Notes under the pieces: model-generated | What the model was told of the DNA's origin: nothing | What the model saw: only the letters and a program-made list of their open reading frames with translations | The model's database searches: none | Position numbers and translations under genes: made by a program | Shown: positions 48,845-60,489 of the stretch, one piece after another | Layout: every line of letters begins with the position of its first letter | Position numbering within the stretch: position 1 is the stretch's first letter | Assembly: GCA_029962745.1 (NCBI GenBank) | Contig: CM057152.1 | Location: 26,658,507-26,722,506, forward strand | From: Echinometra lucunter | Lineage: Eukaryota; Echinodermata; Echinoidea; Camarodonta; Echinometridae | Reading direction: 5' to 3' | DNA: 64,000 bases

Positions 48845-49389
48845 AAAGATTCCAAGTAAAAACTGAATTTTTTTCTCCACTGGTTCTGCTCCTCACCCAT
48901 CCATATTGGAAGAATGCTGGTTATACCATATAGTCCCTGGCTAAAAAAGGAGCATGCTTTTATAACGCATCCCCAACAGATGCCTACAAATTTTCGACCA
49001 AAAATGGCGTCTGAAAATCTTATGTAGTTTTTCCCTTTTTCTCTTTTGCTTTTCTGAATTTAGGATTGTGTCCCCATTCAGGCAGATCCTGGTTACGGAC
49101 CCCGTGGCATAGTTGAGATTGATGAACATACATGGGTGCTATGGGCTACCATAATCTATATAATGATTGCCGCGGACAGGGAGAGTGGGTCAAGATGATG
49201 ACTGTTATTTAGGAGGGCATTCACCTTCTTCACTTATAACTCTTGTCACGTTAGGGAGTTGCACAGAGAGTGAGGCACTAAGCTTTCTCTCTCTTTCTGT
49301 CTCTTTTTAAACACTTCTCTCACGCCTCGTGCGTCGATAGTAGTACCCATCTCAGTGTTGTTTCTGTCTCTCTGTCTCCGTTTTCTGTA

Positions 49390-49528
49390 TATACCCGGTG
49401 TCCCAGAAAAAAGCCGAACGGGCGGATTTGTCAGTACATTTCCTTTAAAAAAGTATATAATCTTATTACATCAGTGTGTAAGGAATGTTCTAAACCGCTG
49501 TTCTGGGTGTTTCTGGGACACCGGTATA
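49390..49528. mobile_element. Small TA-flanked MITE (family 6, right copy)
   Basis: Counterpart of 36252-36382; the inverted ends here read TACCCGGTGTCCCAGAAAA and TTTCTGGGACACCGGTA. Confidence 0.75.
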
Positions 49529-52489
49529 CATGTATATTGCTCGGTCTCTATTGAGAAACACCTCGTTACTGTCCCTATCTCTCTTTCTTTCCTTCCTATT
49601 TACTTCGCTGTATATTTTTTCTTCTATCTTTCCTTTTCTATATGTCTCTATTTCTATTTCTTTACCCTTTTTCTCTCTCAGTGGCTTACATTTCTTTTAC
49701 CTCTGCTTTATATCTCTACATGTTTGCTGCGAGAATACTACTGTCATTGTACATGTGATGGAGTGCCCAATGATGTGAGGCACAAAAGTTGTTTGCCACA
49801 TCATCTACTTATGTGTGGGTGTGGGGGGGGGGAGTTTGTGTTTTTTTTTTTCTTCTTTCAAATCTTTATAAATCGGAATATTTGAGAGAGGGTACCAGAT
49901 ATTCTGACCTTTTAAGGTTATTTCATGGTGTATTTTCAACACCAAATCGTGAGATCGCCACTCTATTGTCTTAGGAAGATGTGAAGTTTGTGAAATCGTT
50001 CTCTCGTCTTAATCTCCTCCATCCAATGATGCTCATGTTATCATCATCACCTTGAAAGAAATGCACATGGGAGTATTTAAACGTTTTTCTAGAACCTTAA
50101 TGTATCGTCGTTACCATTGAACCGATCATTCACGTAATGCTGTTATGGTTTTCTGACGTATCCATGTCGTGATGAGGCCATTAGTAGGAGGCCTACATAT
50201 TCCTCAACAAAATGAAGGCTTCAAGTATTCACAGCAAAATTGTTACAAAACAGGTAGCCCTAATGTTTTAAAAACAAATAGGAAGAAGATGATTTGTGTT
50301 GTTTCTTTAAAATTCGCTCGGAGTAACATTTTTACAAGAAAACGAGGCTCCCGTTTTGTTTCTGGTAAGACTGAGACACGAACCTGCAGCGGCCCCGCAC
50401 AAAATATCCAATTTAGAATAAATGAAGCTCTGCAAATGAATGCAAATAACTTCAATCTGATAATATACACGCCCTCGGAACACGATGAAGACTAATGGCC
50501 CCAATACAATAACACAAATTGGAACGAAATGAAAACGAATAACCAAAGGTAACGAACTGAAAACAATATTACCTGGTGACTTTTTAGGAACTGATTGTCA
50601 GTTGAATAGAGATTTAACCCAACTCGTTCAAAAGGGATAAACTTAAAATGCCTACATGACGTTTTGATCTTAAGTAGATTGGCGTATGATAAATGTTACA
50701 GCATGATGAGGAAAGGCTAAAACATTTAAACAAGGTGCTATGGAAAATGGAGACACATGGCGCATTGGGTTATTAAAAAAATCTGGGCCAACCTAGCCCT
50801 TGGCTCTTGTCTTTCTTCCAGCTGACATATTTCTTGCAATCTTGTTCATGCCGAGGAATTTTTCATTCTGCAGGGCTTGAATTCAGCCCATAAACACTAC
50901 AGGACATGGATGGGAGCAGACAGCATGGCGTGTGGTTTCTCCTGAAAACATTTTACCTCAAGGTTTGCTGCCATTCACGTTTTCATTCCTTTTCTTCTAG
51001 CCATTGATTCTATTTTGTGTTCAATATCTTCTTCACATCTTCTGTTTTACCGGAAGGCTTCTTTCTTATTATTTTGGTTTGATTCCTGATAATATCTCCA
51101 CCCCTCCTTTTTCTTCCCCCATTTCACTCTCCACGGGAAAATAAGGAAGAAAAATTTCATGCACATGTCTTTTCTTCCTTTTTTAAAAATTCTACCTCTG
51201 ACTGTATTCATTTTTAAGGGAAAGAAAGCATAGAGTTTAACATCCATAACAAAATGTTATATCTAGCTGAAACAGCCTTCATCTTGAGTCACTTTGTAAA
51301 AATATTTTCTTGTCTAAACATAAGCAACTACATAACATGTCTATGATGTTATCTCAATACCCTTTATTGCCAATGATGTAATACTCCGATTTGCATATTT
51401 ATTTGACTGGATGTATGTGACTGTTATGTCAAAGGATACGACAACTACTAGTATACATAAATCTTCCCGAACACAAACGATAGTTTTGACATTAAAAAAA
51501 TGGTGAACAAAACAGTATGGTTTGTCTGAGGGTATATTCTAAAAAAAAGGGGGGCGGGAAACTGATTTAAGATTAAGGCTGCTTGGGTTAGATAAAACAT
51601 TTTGAATGTTTGAATGTTAGACTGCAATGCTCTATTTCTCGGAAAAGTATGAAAAAGTAGAATTAGAAAAAAAAAGACTGGAAACACAGGTCCATGATTC
51701 TCTTCATAGTTTTACGTTGCAGAATGAACATAATAAATGGTGAGTATTTACCCGTTTTTAAAATCTTTACGGTTGTTATTTGGGGGGCACTTTACTCTTT
51801 ACTGTATCAATTATATGGGTTTTTAACATTTTTTTGAGAAGAGCTTTATGCAAGAGTGTGTTTTACTTTATACTCTAGTCGACATTCTCATTCTGAAATC
51901 ATTCAATTTTCCTGTATTCTCTGATACTATTACAGTCTTGGAAATAAAATGAAATCATAAAGCAATAAATAAAAGTAGGAAAAAAAGTTATTTCTTTTTA
52001 ATCACTGAATTCTCATACGATTCTTATATGTTTAATTCTATTTCTCCTCTGTCATTCGCAACACAAACAACAGTTTAAATGCTTTTGTAACAAGTTACGA
52101 AGTTACGTGTTGAGTGTCACTTCATTCAGATTACAATGACATTTGACGTATTCTTTATCGCAGTCGATGCAACGATATATTTCACTTGCTATGAATGTGC
52201 AAAACAGTATGTTTCAAAATAATGTATCTGCAGCTAAAACACCAAATAAATGGCTATACTTCATTCAAACATCATATTGTGCCGACGTGCGTCTATCTTT
52301 TAAGAACCACGCATTGTAAACCCGACTCCATATTCTCCATTCTCTTCCTGTGTATTCCCTTTCGTATATTCCTTTCAAGACATATCCGCTTTTCAATCTC
52401 TTTTCGGGAAACCGAGTCGGGTTCTCTTTTCGAGAAAACCGAGAAGGATTGAGCGAATCTACAGCATACGATGGGGTACCCCAACTTAC

Positions 52490-52635
52490 CTTCAGGCATT
52501 TCCTGTACATTTTGTAGCCCCGCATTTTGAAAAGTTCGCAGTAAGATGGATGTAAACGGTCGTCTGCTTGGAGGTCTCTTGAGACCACATCCCTTCGTGA
52601 TGTTGGAGCAACTGAATGTTTACTTGGGCAGCATT
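52490..52635 (-). CDS. Candidate exon B (right copy)
   Basis: Same exon as 39326-39471. The base that restores the frame near the donor is present here (MYRKCLK directly before |GTAAGT), but this copy has its own indels: one G is missing from the acceptor (ATAAATG instead of ATAGAATG), and there are changes in the middle. Neither copy alone gives the whole exon. Confidence 0.4.
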
Positions 52636-54138
52636 TATCGTAGAAAAGGAGATAAAACCCTGTGACCTTCGTTACCCTCAAGCGTGAATACAGCATGCGC
52701 CAAATGCTGGTGTCACGGGCATTGGGCATTTCATGGTACTGCAAGTTTCTTCACGAAACATTTTCTTCACGAAAATTCGCCGTAGTGTACACGTACCTAG
52801 CCACTTTTTTTTAAAATTCATTGGTAACTAAAGCTTCATAATTGCTTTCAGAATAGGCTACCACAATAATAGGACTGGTGATAAAAGCTTCAACTGACTT
52901 CAAACTAATACTGAGTAACACTGCCATAAAATGACTATGGTACTGAATGATTATTTTGACATTATGCTGAGTAATTATTTCCTATTTTATGTCTGTGACA
53001 ATAAAATTACTTACTTTGAAAATTAAAGATTTAGATTTCCTAGCGTTATAGGAATACATATACGGTTACTCACGAAATGTGGGCTTTGTCCAATTTTTTT
53101 TCTTCTTCAAATAGCAAGACGTAAAATAATTCATTCCTTTTCTATATCTAGAAATTAAAACATCCCTCGATAGTAATTCTTTTTCAAACGAGAAGCAACA
53201 TTTAACAATGAACCACTTTATGAGAACCCACCCCTTTCAAAGTGCTAAACTATTCTAATTCAAATATCATTGTTAAATGCTACAGAATATCATCCCCGAA
53301 ATAAAAACACGTATTCCTGTTCCCCATTTCTATCAATGAAGTAGTGTATGACTAATTTGCATGCACGACGTGTGAATTTATGGGAGCTCTGGACCAGACA
53401 TGTCGTCTGCTCTAAGCCAATGTTCCCGCCGTTTTCATCACCAACAACTGAACACGACTGGTGTCCTCCGCATACGGGTCGATGTCGACGGCGCCTCTTA
53501 TTGAAAGTACGGTCCCTTTCTCTCCCCCCTCTCTCTCTCTTTGACATTGTTTCTGTTTTGGAGATTCCTTTTTCGTCAATTTTTTTTTAGAATAAGCTAC
53601 TGAATGAAAATCACAATTCTGGAGGTGAAGCTACTTTGTTAGTCATAGAAAGACAAAATGAATGAATGAAATTTTTTATCAGTATATCCGATGAAAAGGC
53701 AAGTGCAAAGTTTCATTTCCAAGTGTGAGAATGAAATACAAAACGTATATTTAAAAATCTCGTTAAAGTCCTTACTCTATGCCGACTCATTTTGAAGCGA
53801 TTTAATAGAGAACACTGATTATTCGTCAAGTCATCTAAGTTGTGTACATTTAAGCAAAGAATTTAATAGGTTTCAAGCAGGAATTGTCCAATTTATCAGG
53901 GTTTCTCTGAATAAAGTAGACGATATAGATTCTGGTCAAAATATTTTTATTCACGTTTTCAGAGAAATTCCCTTGATTGGCAAAGTTGTTATTAAATGGA
54001 GATGTAGATCAGCTCAATTGTGAAAAAAGGAGATATAGAGAGAGAAAATGCACATGGATCAAGTGTCTTCGAAGTAAGTGGTAGCCATTTCTCACGATGT
54101 TCAGATCACCGTTGACTCTACATGGTGTGTTTGCTTAC

Positions 54139-54370
54139 CGATGCTCTAAATAAAATGTTTTTCTGATACGCCTGCTGGGGAATTCCAAGGACAAAAAGGC
54201 GTAGCTGTAGCTGATACACCAGACCGTGGGTGAAATAGAATGGAAACAGCTTGATGTCAGTGCGTGGTATTTTGAAAGCTTTGCCGTGGTTACACTCTGT
54301 CAAGGAATCGACGAATTTATCATCACCATGCATCCATTTCAAGAGAGAATTTATAACCACTATGCATCCA
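54139..54370 (-). CDS. Candidate exon A (right copy)
   Basis: Same exon as 41033-41264, the same length, same splice sites, no indel. One substitution changes a cysteine to phenylalanine in the KLCPFYF segment and one changes isoleucine to valine; two others are silent. Confidence 0.45.
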
Positions 54371-54414
54371 CTTAAAGAGAGAATTTATAATCACTATGCA
54401 TCCATTTGAAGAGA
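54328..54414. repeat. 34-bp tandem repeat (right copy)
   Basis: Counterpart of 41222-41308 with one substitution. Confidence 0.85.
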
Positions 54415-55719
54415 AAAAAACAAGAAATGACTGAGAGAGACATCTAAACAGAGTGATACATGAAGAAATAAAAGAAAAAGCCGCTTGGAGAGGAGAGGAA
54501 GAGAACGAGAAGGGAGTGGAATGAAGGAGGAAAGAACTCGAATGAAAGGGGGAGCAGAAAGGAGGGAGAGAAGGAAAGAGGGAGGTAGAGACAGAGAGAG
54601 ACAGAGATAGATTGCAAACTTGGAACGAAGAAGCAATGGTGGGTTCAGGTTTTTGATAAGAATACATGAAGAGAAGACTAAAGGAGAGAGAGAGAGAGAG
54701 GGAGGGAGAGATAGGGTGAAAGGGCGAGCGAGGGGACGAGAAGCAGAATTGAACTTAAACTCAGTGAAACCTTAGCAGTGACTACATGGAAATGATAAAG
54801 AAAATGATATTAAAAGGTATCATTTTCCCTTTTATCCATTTGATACTTAACAAAATAAATATGATGCTATTCGTGGTTGCACATCAAAAAACTAAATCGA
54901 TTAATTTCTTTTAGAGCGATGAGTTATATTTCTATCCGGACTTCAAAATGTATCCTTTACTGTAATAAAAGTATTGTTTTTCTCCTTGATGTTAACATTT
55001 AAACATTACTTTAGCAGGAAATGCTGTACAAATAGATCCATGCACGCGAGATGTGTTTTATGAATACTCAAAGAGAGACGTTCGCTTTTCTCGCACACTC
55101 AAATCTACACCCATCTACGCACACACACGTATATACCAACCCTCGCCCACGTCAATGAGAAGAAATCGCAACTGCGTTACAGCGTTGTCTTCCAAGTGCA
55201 GGTTCGTATACTATGTATAAAGGTAAGGGCCAGAGAGGACTCATATCGCGTTTTATCATATTTCTCCAAATCGCAATATAAACAATTCTACAAATCCTTT
55301 TCCAAACAGTTATGAATCGCTCGGACTGCGGCTTGAAAATGTCATGTTCTGTAGAAGATGAGAAAAGATATGTCTTTTTTCAGGTCGGATAAGTTCATAG
55401 GAGATGACGTAGACCGCCCATTTTAAATATAGATTTTTATTGCATTTTATTGCTGAATCTATAGCCCTCTTTTCACCCTGATTTTCGTTAGCCTAATTGC
55501 TTTGCAAATCATTAAAAAAAACTTTCTTTTACAATATCTGAATTTCCTTAAATCTTCCTTAAAATTGTATTCATAAACAATAACATGTCATTAATTGTCT
55601 CCATACTCTTCCAATCTGGATTGCTTTAAATCTTACTGAGACTATGTAAGCATGATACCTTTTTCACAGGAAATAGATAAAACAAAGTCGTAGAAAATAG
55701 ACAAAAAATTGCCTTTAAC

Positions 55720-56425
55720 TGTAAAAAGGAAACCAACACCCTCAAGTAAAGTAGTTTTAAATCAAAGCTAAGACAGAATAAAACAGATCAGCGAAAATTT
55801 GTACAAAATCGGATACGGAATAAGAAAGTTTTGCTACATGAAATTTTCTGATCTTGACACTGTCATAGCTTTTGGTGATATGATTTCACAACTTTAAAGA
55901 GGTTTAAACCATGGCTGGTTTAAACCCCCTCCTGAGATTTTTTTAAGCCTCAGAATCTTGTCCAATTATCTGTTTTCTTTAAGCGTGCGCATGGTCAATA
56001 TGCTTCAATTTACGCTTATTTTTAAACGTCTGTGGGAAGTCCGGTCAATTTTTATGTACACAAAATTTACCTTTTTCTTCATCATCTTAAGAACACATGA
56101 TTTCACTGTCTTTATCCAAAATATGTTGTGGAGAAAACACTCCTACATTATATATCTTGAGTTCGGCCAAAGAAAATGTGCAAATCTGAAGCAAAATAAA
56201 AATGTTTAAGTGTGTGTATGTACAAAACCTACTGAGAGTCATCCCCAAAATGATTTCGCCAATAGCTATTGTAGTGTCAAAAAATTTTATACAGAAGAAT
56301 TCATATAGCCATAACTTTCTTATTCCGTGTCATTTTTCATTCAAATTTCGCTAATCTTTTTTTATTCCGTCTTACCTTTGATTTAAAACTTAACCTGATG
56401 GTGTTGGTTTCCTTTCATGTCCAAT
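55720..56425. mobile_element. Large imperfect foldback element (right copy)
   Basis: Counterpart of 42615-43320, with the same inverted arms around GGAAACCAACACC and GGTGTTGGTTTCC. Confidence 0.65.
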
Positions 56426-56558
56426 ACTGCATAATGAAAAGTCGCTTATAAATCATACTTGACATTATATATATTGCTAGGTAAGCATACGACTAATTCT
56501 ACAAAATTGGCCCTTGTTTGACACGTCAAAATATCTTTGTTTTCTGTCAATCATGTGA

Positions 56559-56615
56559 TGACGTCACGTGATATCCACGGAGATCACGTGGCTTAGATGT
56601 ACATTCTATCACGTG
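56559..56615. promoter_or_regulatory. CRE/E-box cluster (right copy)
   Basis: TGACGTCA at 56559-56566 and CACGTG at 56565, 56585 and 56610. This copy is joined to the unique sequence on the right, so in the true locus the cluster lies about 400 bases before the CUB-like segment at 57017. Confidence 0.5.
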
Positions 56616-57016
56616 CTCTGAACATGACATGATTTTATTGGAAGATCTGCAGCACGCGAAGAATGAATGGCAACAAACCAACCTCTCTGACAACGCAAGT
56701 CTAAGAAAAATAAGCTTGGATAGCGGGTAACAAGCATCTAATATTTGCTTTACTCCCCTGCAAACCTTGACGACATCACTTAACTTTATAAAGAGGACAC
56801 TCATCAAGTTATTTTGTCATGATAGTTATGATTATAAAAATCTGAATAAAGAATGCAAATCCTTGACGCGTAAATATTTACCGATTTATGCTTCTGTTGC
56901 AGAAGAAGAATGATAGAATCACGATATAACGGAATTAGATTCGTGTTTCAAACACCTTTTTTCCTTCCTTCGGACTTTTCATTCTGTAACTAATCTGTAA
57001 TTTTCCTCACCCACAG

Positions 57017-57167
57017 TAACCCACGTTATGAAAATGATGAAAACATCATTATATACATTTTCATTGCGAACGGAAGAAAAAAAATCCGCTTTCATTTTAC
57101 GAGTTTGACGTTTACTGTTGACTGTCGCGTTTTTGAAAGAATAATTTGCTTTAACCTTAACTCTTAG
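57017..57167 (+). CDS. CUB-domain-like exon fragment
   Basis: A strong acceptor (CTAAT branch-like words, pyrimidine tract, CCCACAG|) at 57016 opens a frame of 49 codons to a TAG at 57165-57167. It reads NPRYENDENII, then a IFIANGRKKIRFHFTSLTF run and VDC. CUB domains begin 'SPxYPxNY...W.I.A..G..I.L.F..F.....C', and the N-P-x-Y start, hydrophobic strand, G-x-x-I-R-x-x-F and following Cys fall in that order. The usual tryptophan and first cysteine are absent. No good donor precedes the stop, so it is either a decayed exon or an alternative last exon. The acceptor coincides with the end of the duplicated block, so the left copy lacks the exon body. Confidence 0.4.
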
Positions 57168-57591
57168 CTCTTGATATCCTACGGAGTAACTAGAGTTGAT
57201 TTTCTGTCAACATGCTTTGATTTTAAAGTGGAGGTTATGAACAGCTATGCAGTGATATTATAAGAGAGGGAGATCAAGATATCAAATGACATGATACAAA
57301 GGAGAAATGAAGATAGAGTGGGTACAAGGGAATGTGATTCAATATAGAGAGGGGGTGACGGAGAAACACAGAGAGGAAGGATTGATTGATACGTCTAGAG
57401 AGGCGTGGTAGGAAGGGGAATATGAGCGCTGGAACACCCTTAAATGAATCTGGAGCACGTTCTAGTATGCTATTGTGTTAAGCCATTACAAGAAGAGAAT
57501 ATTTGTTCATTAACGGCTTTCGGCCTGACCTGTTTCTCCCCGTTTCTTATTAACGCCAAGGTTCAGGTAAAGTTGACACATCCCTAAGCAG

Positions 57592-57796
57592 AATGTACGT
57601 CACAAACGATGGCATGCTCGCATGCTTTCACTACAGAACTAGGTATGTAATCTCAAATACGAATTTAAAAGGAGATACACATTTTATCGTATTTATCGAC
57701 TGCGATGAGGTATCGCGGTATATTGACATCATATTCACGAGAGTATACGAATCTCATGATCCGAGATTAGAATCCCTGCTCCTGTACTGTCTCTTT
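57592..57796 (+). CDS. Second CUB-like exon candidate
   Basis: The segment lies between an acceptor-like CCCTAAGCAG| (57591) and a donor-like CTCTTT|GTAAGA (57797). The frame is open for 68 codons: MYVTNDGMLACF, then RYVISNTNLKGDTHF, and IVFIDCDEVSRYIDIIFTRV ending LLLYC. The order 'I-S-x...w/f-I-V...E-x-x-Y-I-x-I-x-F-T' resembles the first half of a CUB domain. The two exons do not join cleanly, because the first has no donor. The family call is inference from pattern. Confidence 0.35.
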
Positions 57797-57797
57797 G

Positions 57798-57915
57798 TAA
57801 GATAATGTAAAAGATCATTTTCAAGATAAAGGTGATAATGACGATCATGATGGTGGTGATGAATATAATTATCGTCATAATCGTCATTACTGTAGTGGTT
57901 ACTATTGTTATCATC
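57798..57915. repeat. Degenerate GAT/ATC triplet tract
   Basis: The first half is GAT-rich, the second half ATC-rich, so the tract can partly fold on itself (e.g. GACGAT...ATCGTC). Translation gives a run of Ile, Val and Met that should not be taken for a membrane helix. Confidence 0.8.
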
Positions 57916-57951
57916 ATTGTCATGTGGTCACTTATTTCATCAAATGTTTGT

Positions 57952-58065
57952 TTTTGGGGGGATATCCATAGGTCGGCTCATACCATAAAAGATGATCAGT
58001 CCTCTATGATCTGCATGGTCGGCGTTACCCTGTCCAGTCGAAGAGGTCTGTTCTCCCTAAATTAG
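57952..58065 (+). CDS. Third CUB-like segment (C-terminal half)
   Basis: The frame reads WGDIHRSAHTIKDDQSSMIC, then MVGVTLSSRRGLFSLN and a stop at 58063-58065. CUB domains end 'S..n.m.v.F.sd.s.s..GF.l.Y', and S-S-M-I-C-M-V-G...S-S-R-R-G-L-F-S-L follows that pattern. A candidate acceptor (CCATAG|G at 57970) is pyrimidine-poor and not in phase with the donor at 57797. The three segments lie in the right order for CUB pieces, which is why I list them together; broken phases suggest a decayed gene or missed exon edges. Confidence 0.3.
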   Translation, partial: FWGDIHRSAHTIKDDQSSMICMVGVTLSSRRGLFSLN

Positions 58066-58641
58066 TCCTTTTAAGGGATTTTCCCATCTCAAGTCAATTT
58101 AGCTAACCTAGTAAGAAAGGAAACTCTCCAGTGTAACCTTTAAAGCGTTCAGAATCTTAACGAAGTTTTTGTTTTTAAGCATTTTTACCAAATTTCCCAA
58201 CGCCAATAATTGCTCATCACTCTATAATGTCCGATTTTCTCGGCAGCTTCCGCGAAAATATTGAGCTATATTTTTATTATCATGCCACAATATAGATTTA
58301 GTTTGCTCTTTGTGGGACGACGTGACCTGCGGTGACCTCGTTTTGAATGCACTTTACTGTAAATTAGCGATGAACTGTCACATCTCTATCGATTTTGCAT
58401 ATCATTTCCATAGTAGTATCGCCTCAATTATTACGTAATATCCTATCTAACGATTAGGTCAACATGATTTTCATGGTAAGAAGGCTTGAACTGTTTTCAG
58501 GCATATCAATATGCTTCTACAAAATTCTACAAAAATTATGATTTCTCACAATACTTATTTTACGAAATCAGCAGTGGATCATTTATAACATGGTAAGAAT
58601 TTTGGAGCGGTGTAGCAGTAATGGACTCATTACGGGTCGAG

Positions 58642-58866
58642 TTATACTTAGTTTGCAGGCACAAACCCTGGTCTGTCGAAGCGGGGTTGAAACACGTTTA
58701 TAAAGGTCTGAGTAGGAGACTTTAGGAGGTCATTTGGGATCCTGTATTATAGCTTCCAGACCTATACTGACACAGCCAGCAGGCACATGAGCTAGGCTTC
58801 TCTCAAGACCAAAATGCATTTTAATAAAGTGTAATTAGGGTCTGTGCCTGCAGACTAAGTTATACT
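58642..58866. mobile_element. Foldback element (family 8)
   Basis: TTATACTTAGTTTGCAGGCA at 58642, continuing CAAACCCT, recurs inverted at 58838-58864 as AGGGTCTGTGCCTGCAGAC, then TAAGTTATAC. About 24 of 28 positions match. The element is about 225 bp with no coding frame. The target-site duplication is not clear. Confidence 0.65.
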
Positions 58867-59341
58867 GCCAACGACACCTTCAGCATTTTTAACGTATCAC
58901 TAGCTTTTAGCTAAATAGCTGAGTTCTTATTTCGCTAAATTTGGCAGCTAATGAGAACCGTTGTGGAAATGGTGACAACTTATTAACACACACACGCACA
59001 CCCGCACTACCGCACAACACTCAAGAATACAACATGCATTATGTAATATGGATCCATTACACTTCTAGGAAATTTAACTGAACATTTTCAACTCTCTTTC
59101 TTGACATGTTTCTCTACATTCTCAGAAAATATGTAATCTTGACACTTGAGTACATTTGATGAAGATTACAGATTTTTATCCTGGTAACTGTCCTCTATTC
59201 AATGATAATATAAACGTTGTCCTCCCAGGTCATTGAATATCATTTCATTGCGCTATAAAAAAGATTGAAGGAAATTATTGCATGCGCAAGTAATTCTACA
59301 CAGTTTTTCCACTTTTCATTTTGTATTTCATTTTTTTACAG

Positions 59342-59404
59342 ATGCAGTTGCAGCGAGAGCACCGGTCGCCGCCGCTATCATACATCAGCAAATATAATAT
59401 GTGA
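59342..59404 (+). CDS. Possible short terminal exon
   Basis: A long T-rich tract ending TTTTTTTACAG| (59341) is followed by a sharply GC- and CpG-rich 50 bases (GCGAGAGCACCGGTCGCCGC) in otherwise AT-rich DNA. All three frames are open at first; one gives AVAARAPVAAAIIHQQI and a stop at 59395-59397, another MQLQREHRSPPLSYISK and a stop at 59402-59404. The acceptor and abrupt composition change suggest a last coding exon, but the frame is undetermined and no preceding exon is linked. Confidence 0.25.
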   Translation: MQLQREHRSPPLSYISKYNM

Positions 59405-59998
59405 TTTTGTTTAAATTTCCTTTTTACAAAGAAATGATTAAATTACGGATTTCAACTTGGGGAAACGCGCAGTGTGACAGCCTTTAAAATCTGTCTCACA
59501 AAGAGATTTCTTTCATTCATCACCCCTATAAAGAGCTTTACATGTCGTGTTTAAATCAAACAATTCACTCTCTCTTCATCTTTCAGCGGGACTAAGCAAC
59601 TGTTCATCTCTCTGTTTAGTCTAACACATTCATGACTTATCGCAAAACAACAACTGCATAATTGAATACTGAGACATGTCCACCGCCAATCTCTTGTAAA
59701 GCCACGCTGGGACATGCACTCACATTATTACATGAATGTATAACATCATCGCACATTCTTAATAAGAAAGCACAATGCCATCCGGGCCCCGTAACACAAA
59801 GATTTGCAATCAATCGCAAAGTTGTAACAGCCAATATATATATACCCTTTTCCTCACGGCTTTGTAATATCTGAGTTGTCTTCCACCATTATTACCTCGA
59901 TCCTACACATACGATGGCGTTACTTTTATACAGTACTTAAAAATTAGGAGCACTATTGTGCACGGGGGCCGCGTAACTGCGGAGGCCACCCCCCCCCC

Positions 59999-60021
59999 AA
60001 CACACACACACACACACACAC
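59999..60021. repeat. (CA)n microsatellite after poly-C
   Basis: Nine C followed by about 11 CA units. Confidence 0.9.
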
Positions 60022-60489
60022 GGTTTCCGCTAAAAATAAAAATGATGAAAGATAATAGAAAAATAAAAGATATAAATCGTAAAAACTTTGTTCAAATTAC
60101 TCAAAGTCTTGCAAACGTTCCGCGGCCCCTAGTGCATTTTTGAAGGCCCTTGACTCTCAAATGACAGGTCGGGGTCATATCCTTGCTCAATGCCCACACA
60201 CTTGTAACTCAAGGTGTAAAGCCGCAAGGTATGTGCTATTAAATGGTTACTTGGCATTGCTTGGGTAATGTCAATTGCTGGGTTCAAAGTGAGTGCAGTG
60301 TCGATACAGCTGAGGCTACTCTGAGTCGTTCAGATCTTATTGTTATCATTATAAATGACTTTCATTACTGCGTAATATATATGTTTAACGTCATGAGTGT
60401 TGAAATTACGACTCTCCATTTGAGGCAAAGCTAAACAAGGTAATCATTTAAAAGGCAAGCTAGAGAGATTGTACTGCATACATGAAAAG

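Larger units (their letters stand above)
44407..57016. repeat. Right copy of ~12.6-kb duplicated block
   Basis: Matches 31256-43906 throughout. It begins at the first base after the gap and ends at CCTCACCCACAG (57016), beyond which the sequence is unique. The part 53000-54020 has lost many single bases relative to the left copy (net offset falls from 13164 to 13106 over about 1.7 kb), while 54050-54400 and most of 54750-55700 are nearly indel-free. This uneven pattern fits a poorly polished contig end. Scattered substitutions suggest allelic differences as well. Confidence 0.97.

Noticed and set aside
31256..57016. Biological segmental duplication
   Set aside because: Both repeat limits coincide with the gap edges, and the differences are mainly one-base indels.
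57798..57915. Transmembrane helix in the frame from 57832
   Set aside because: The Ile/Val/Met run is encoded by a degenerate GAT/ATC triplet tract.
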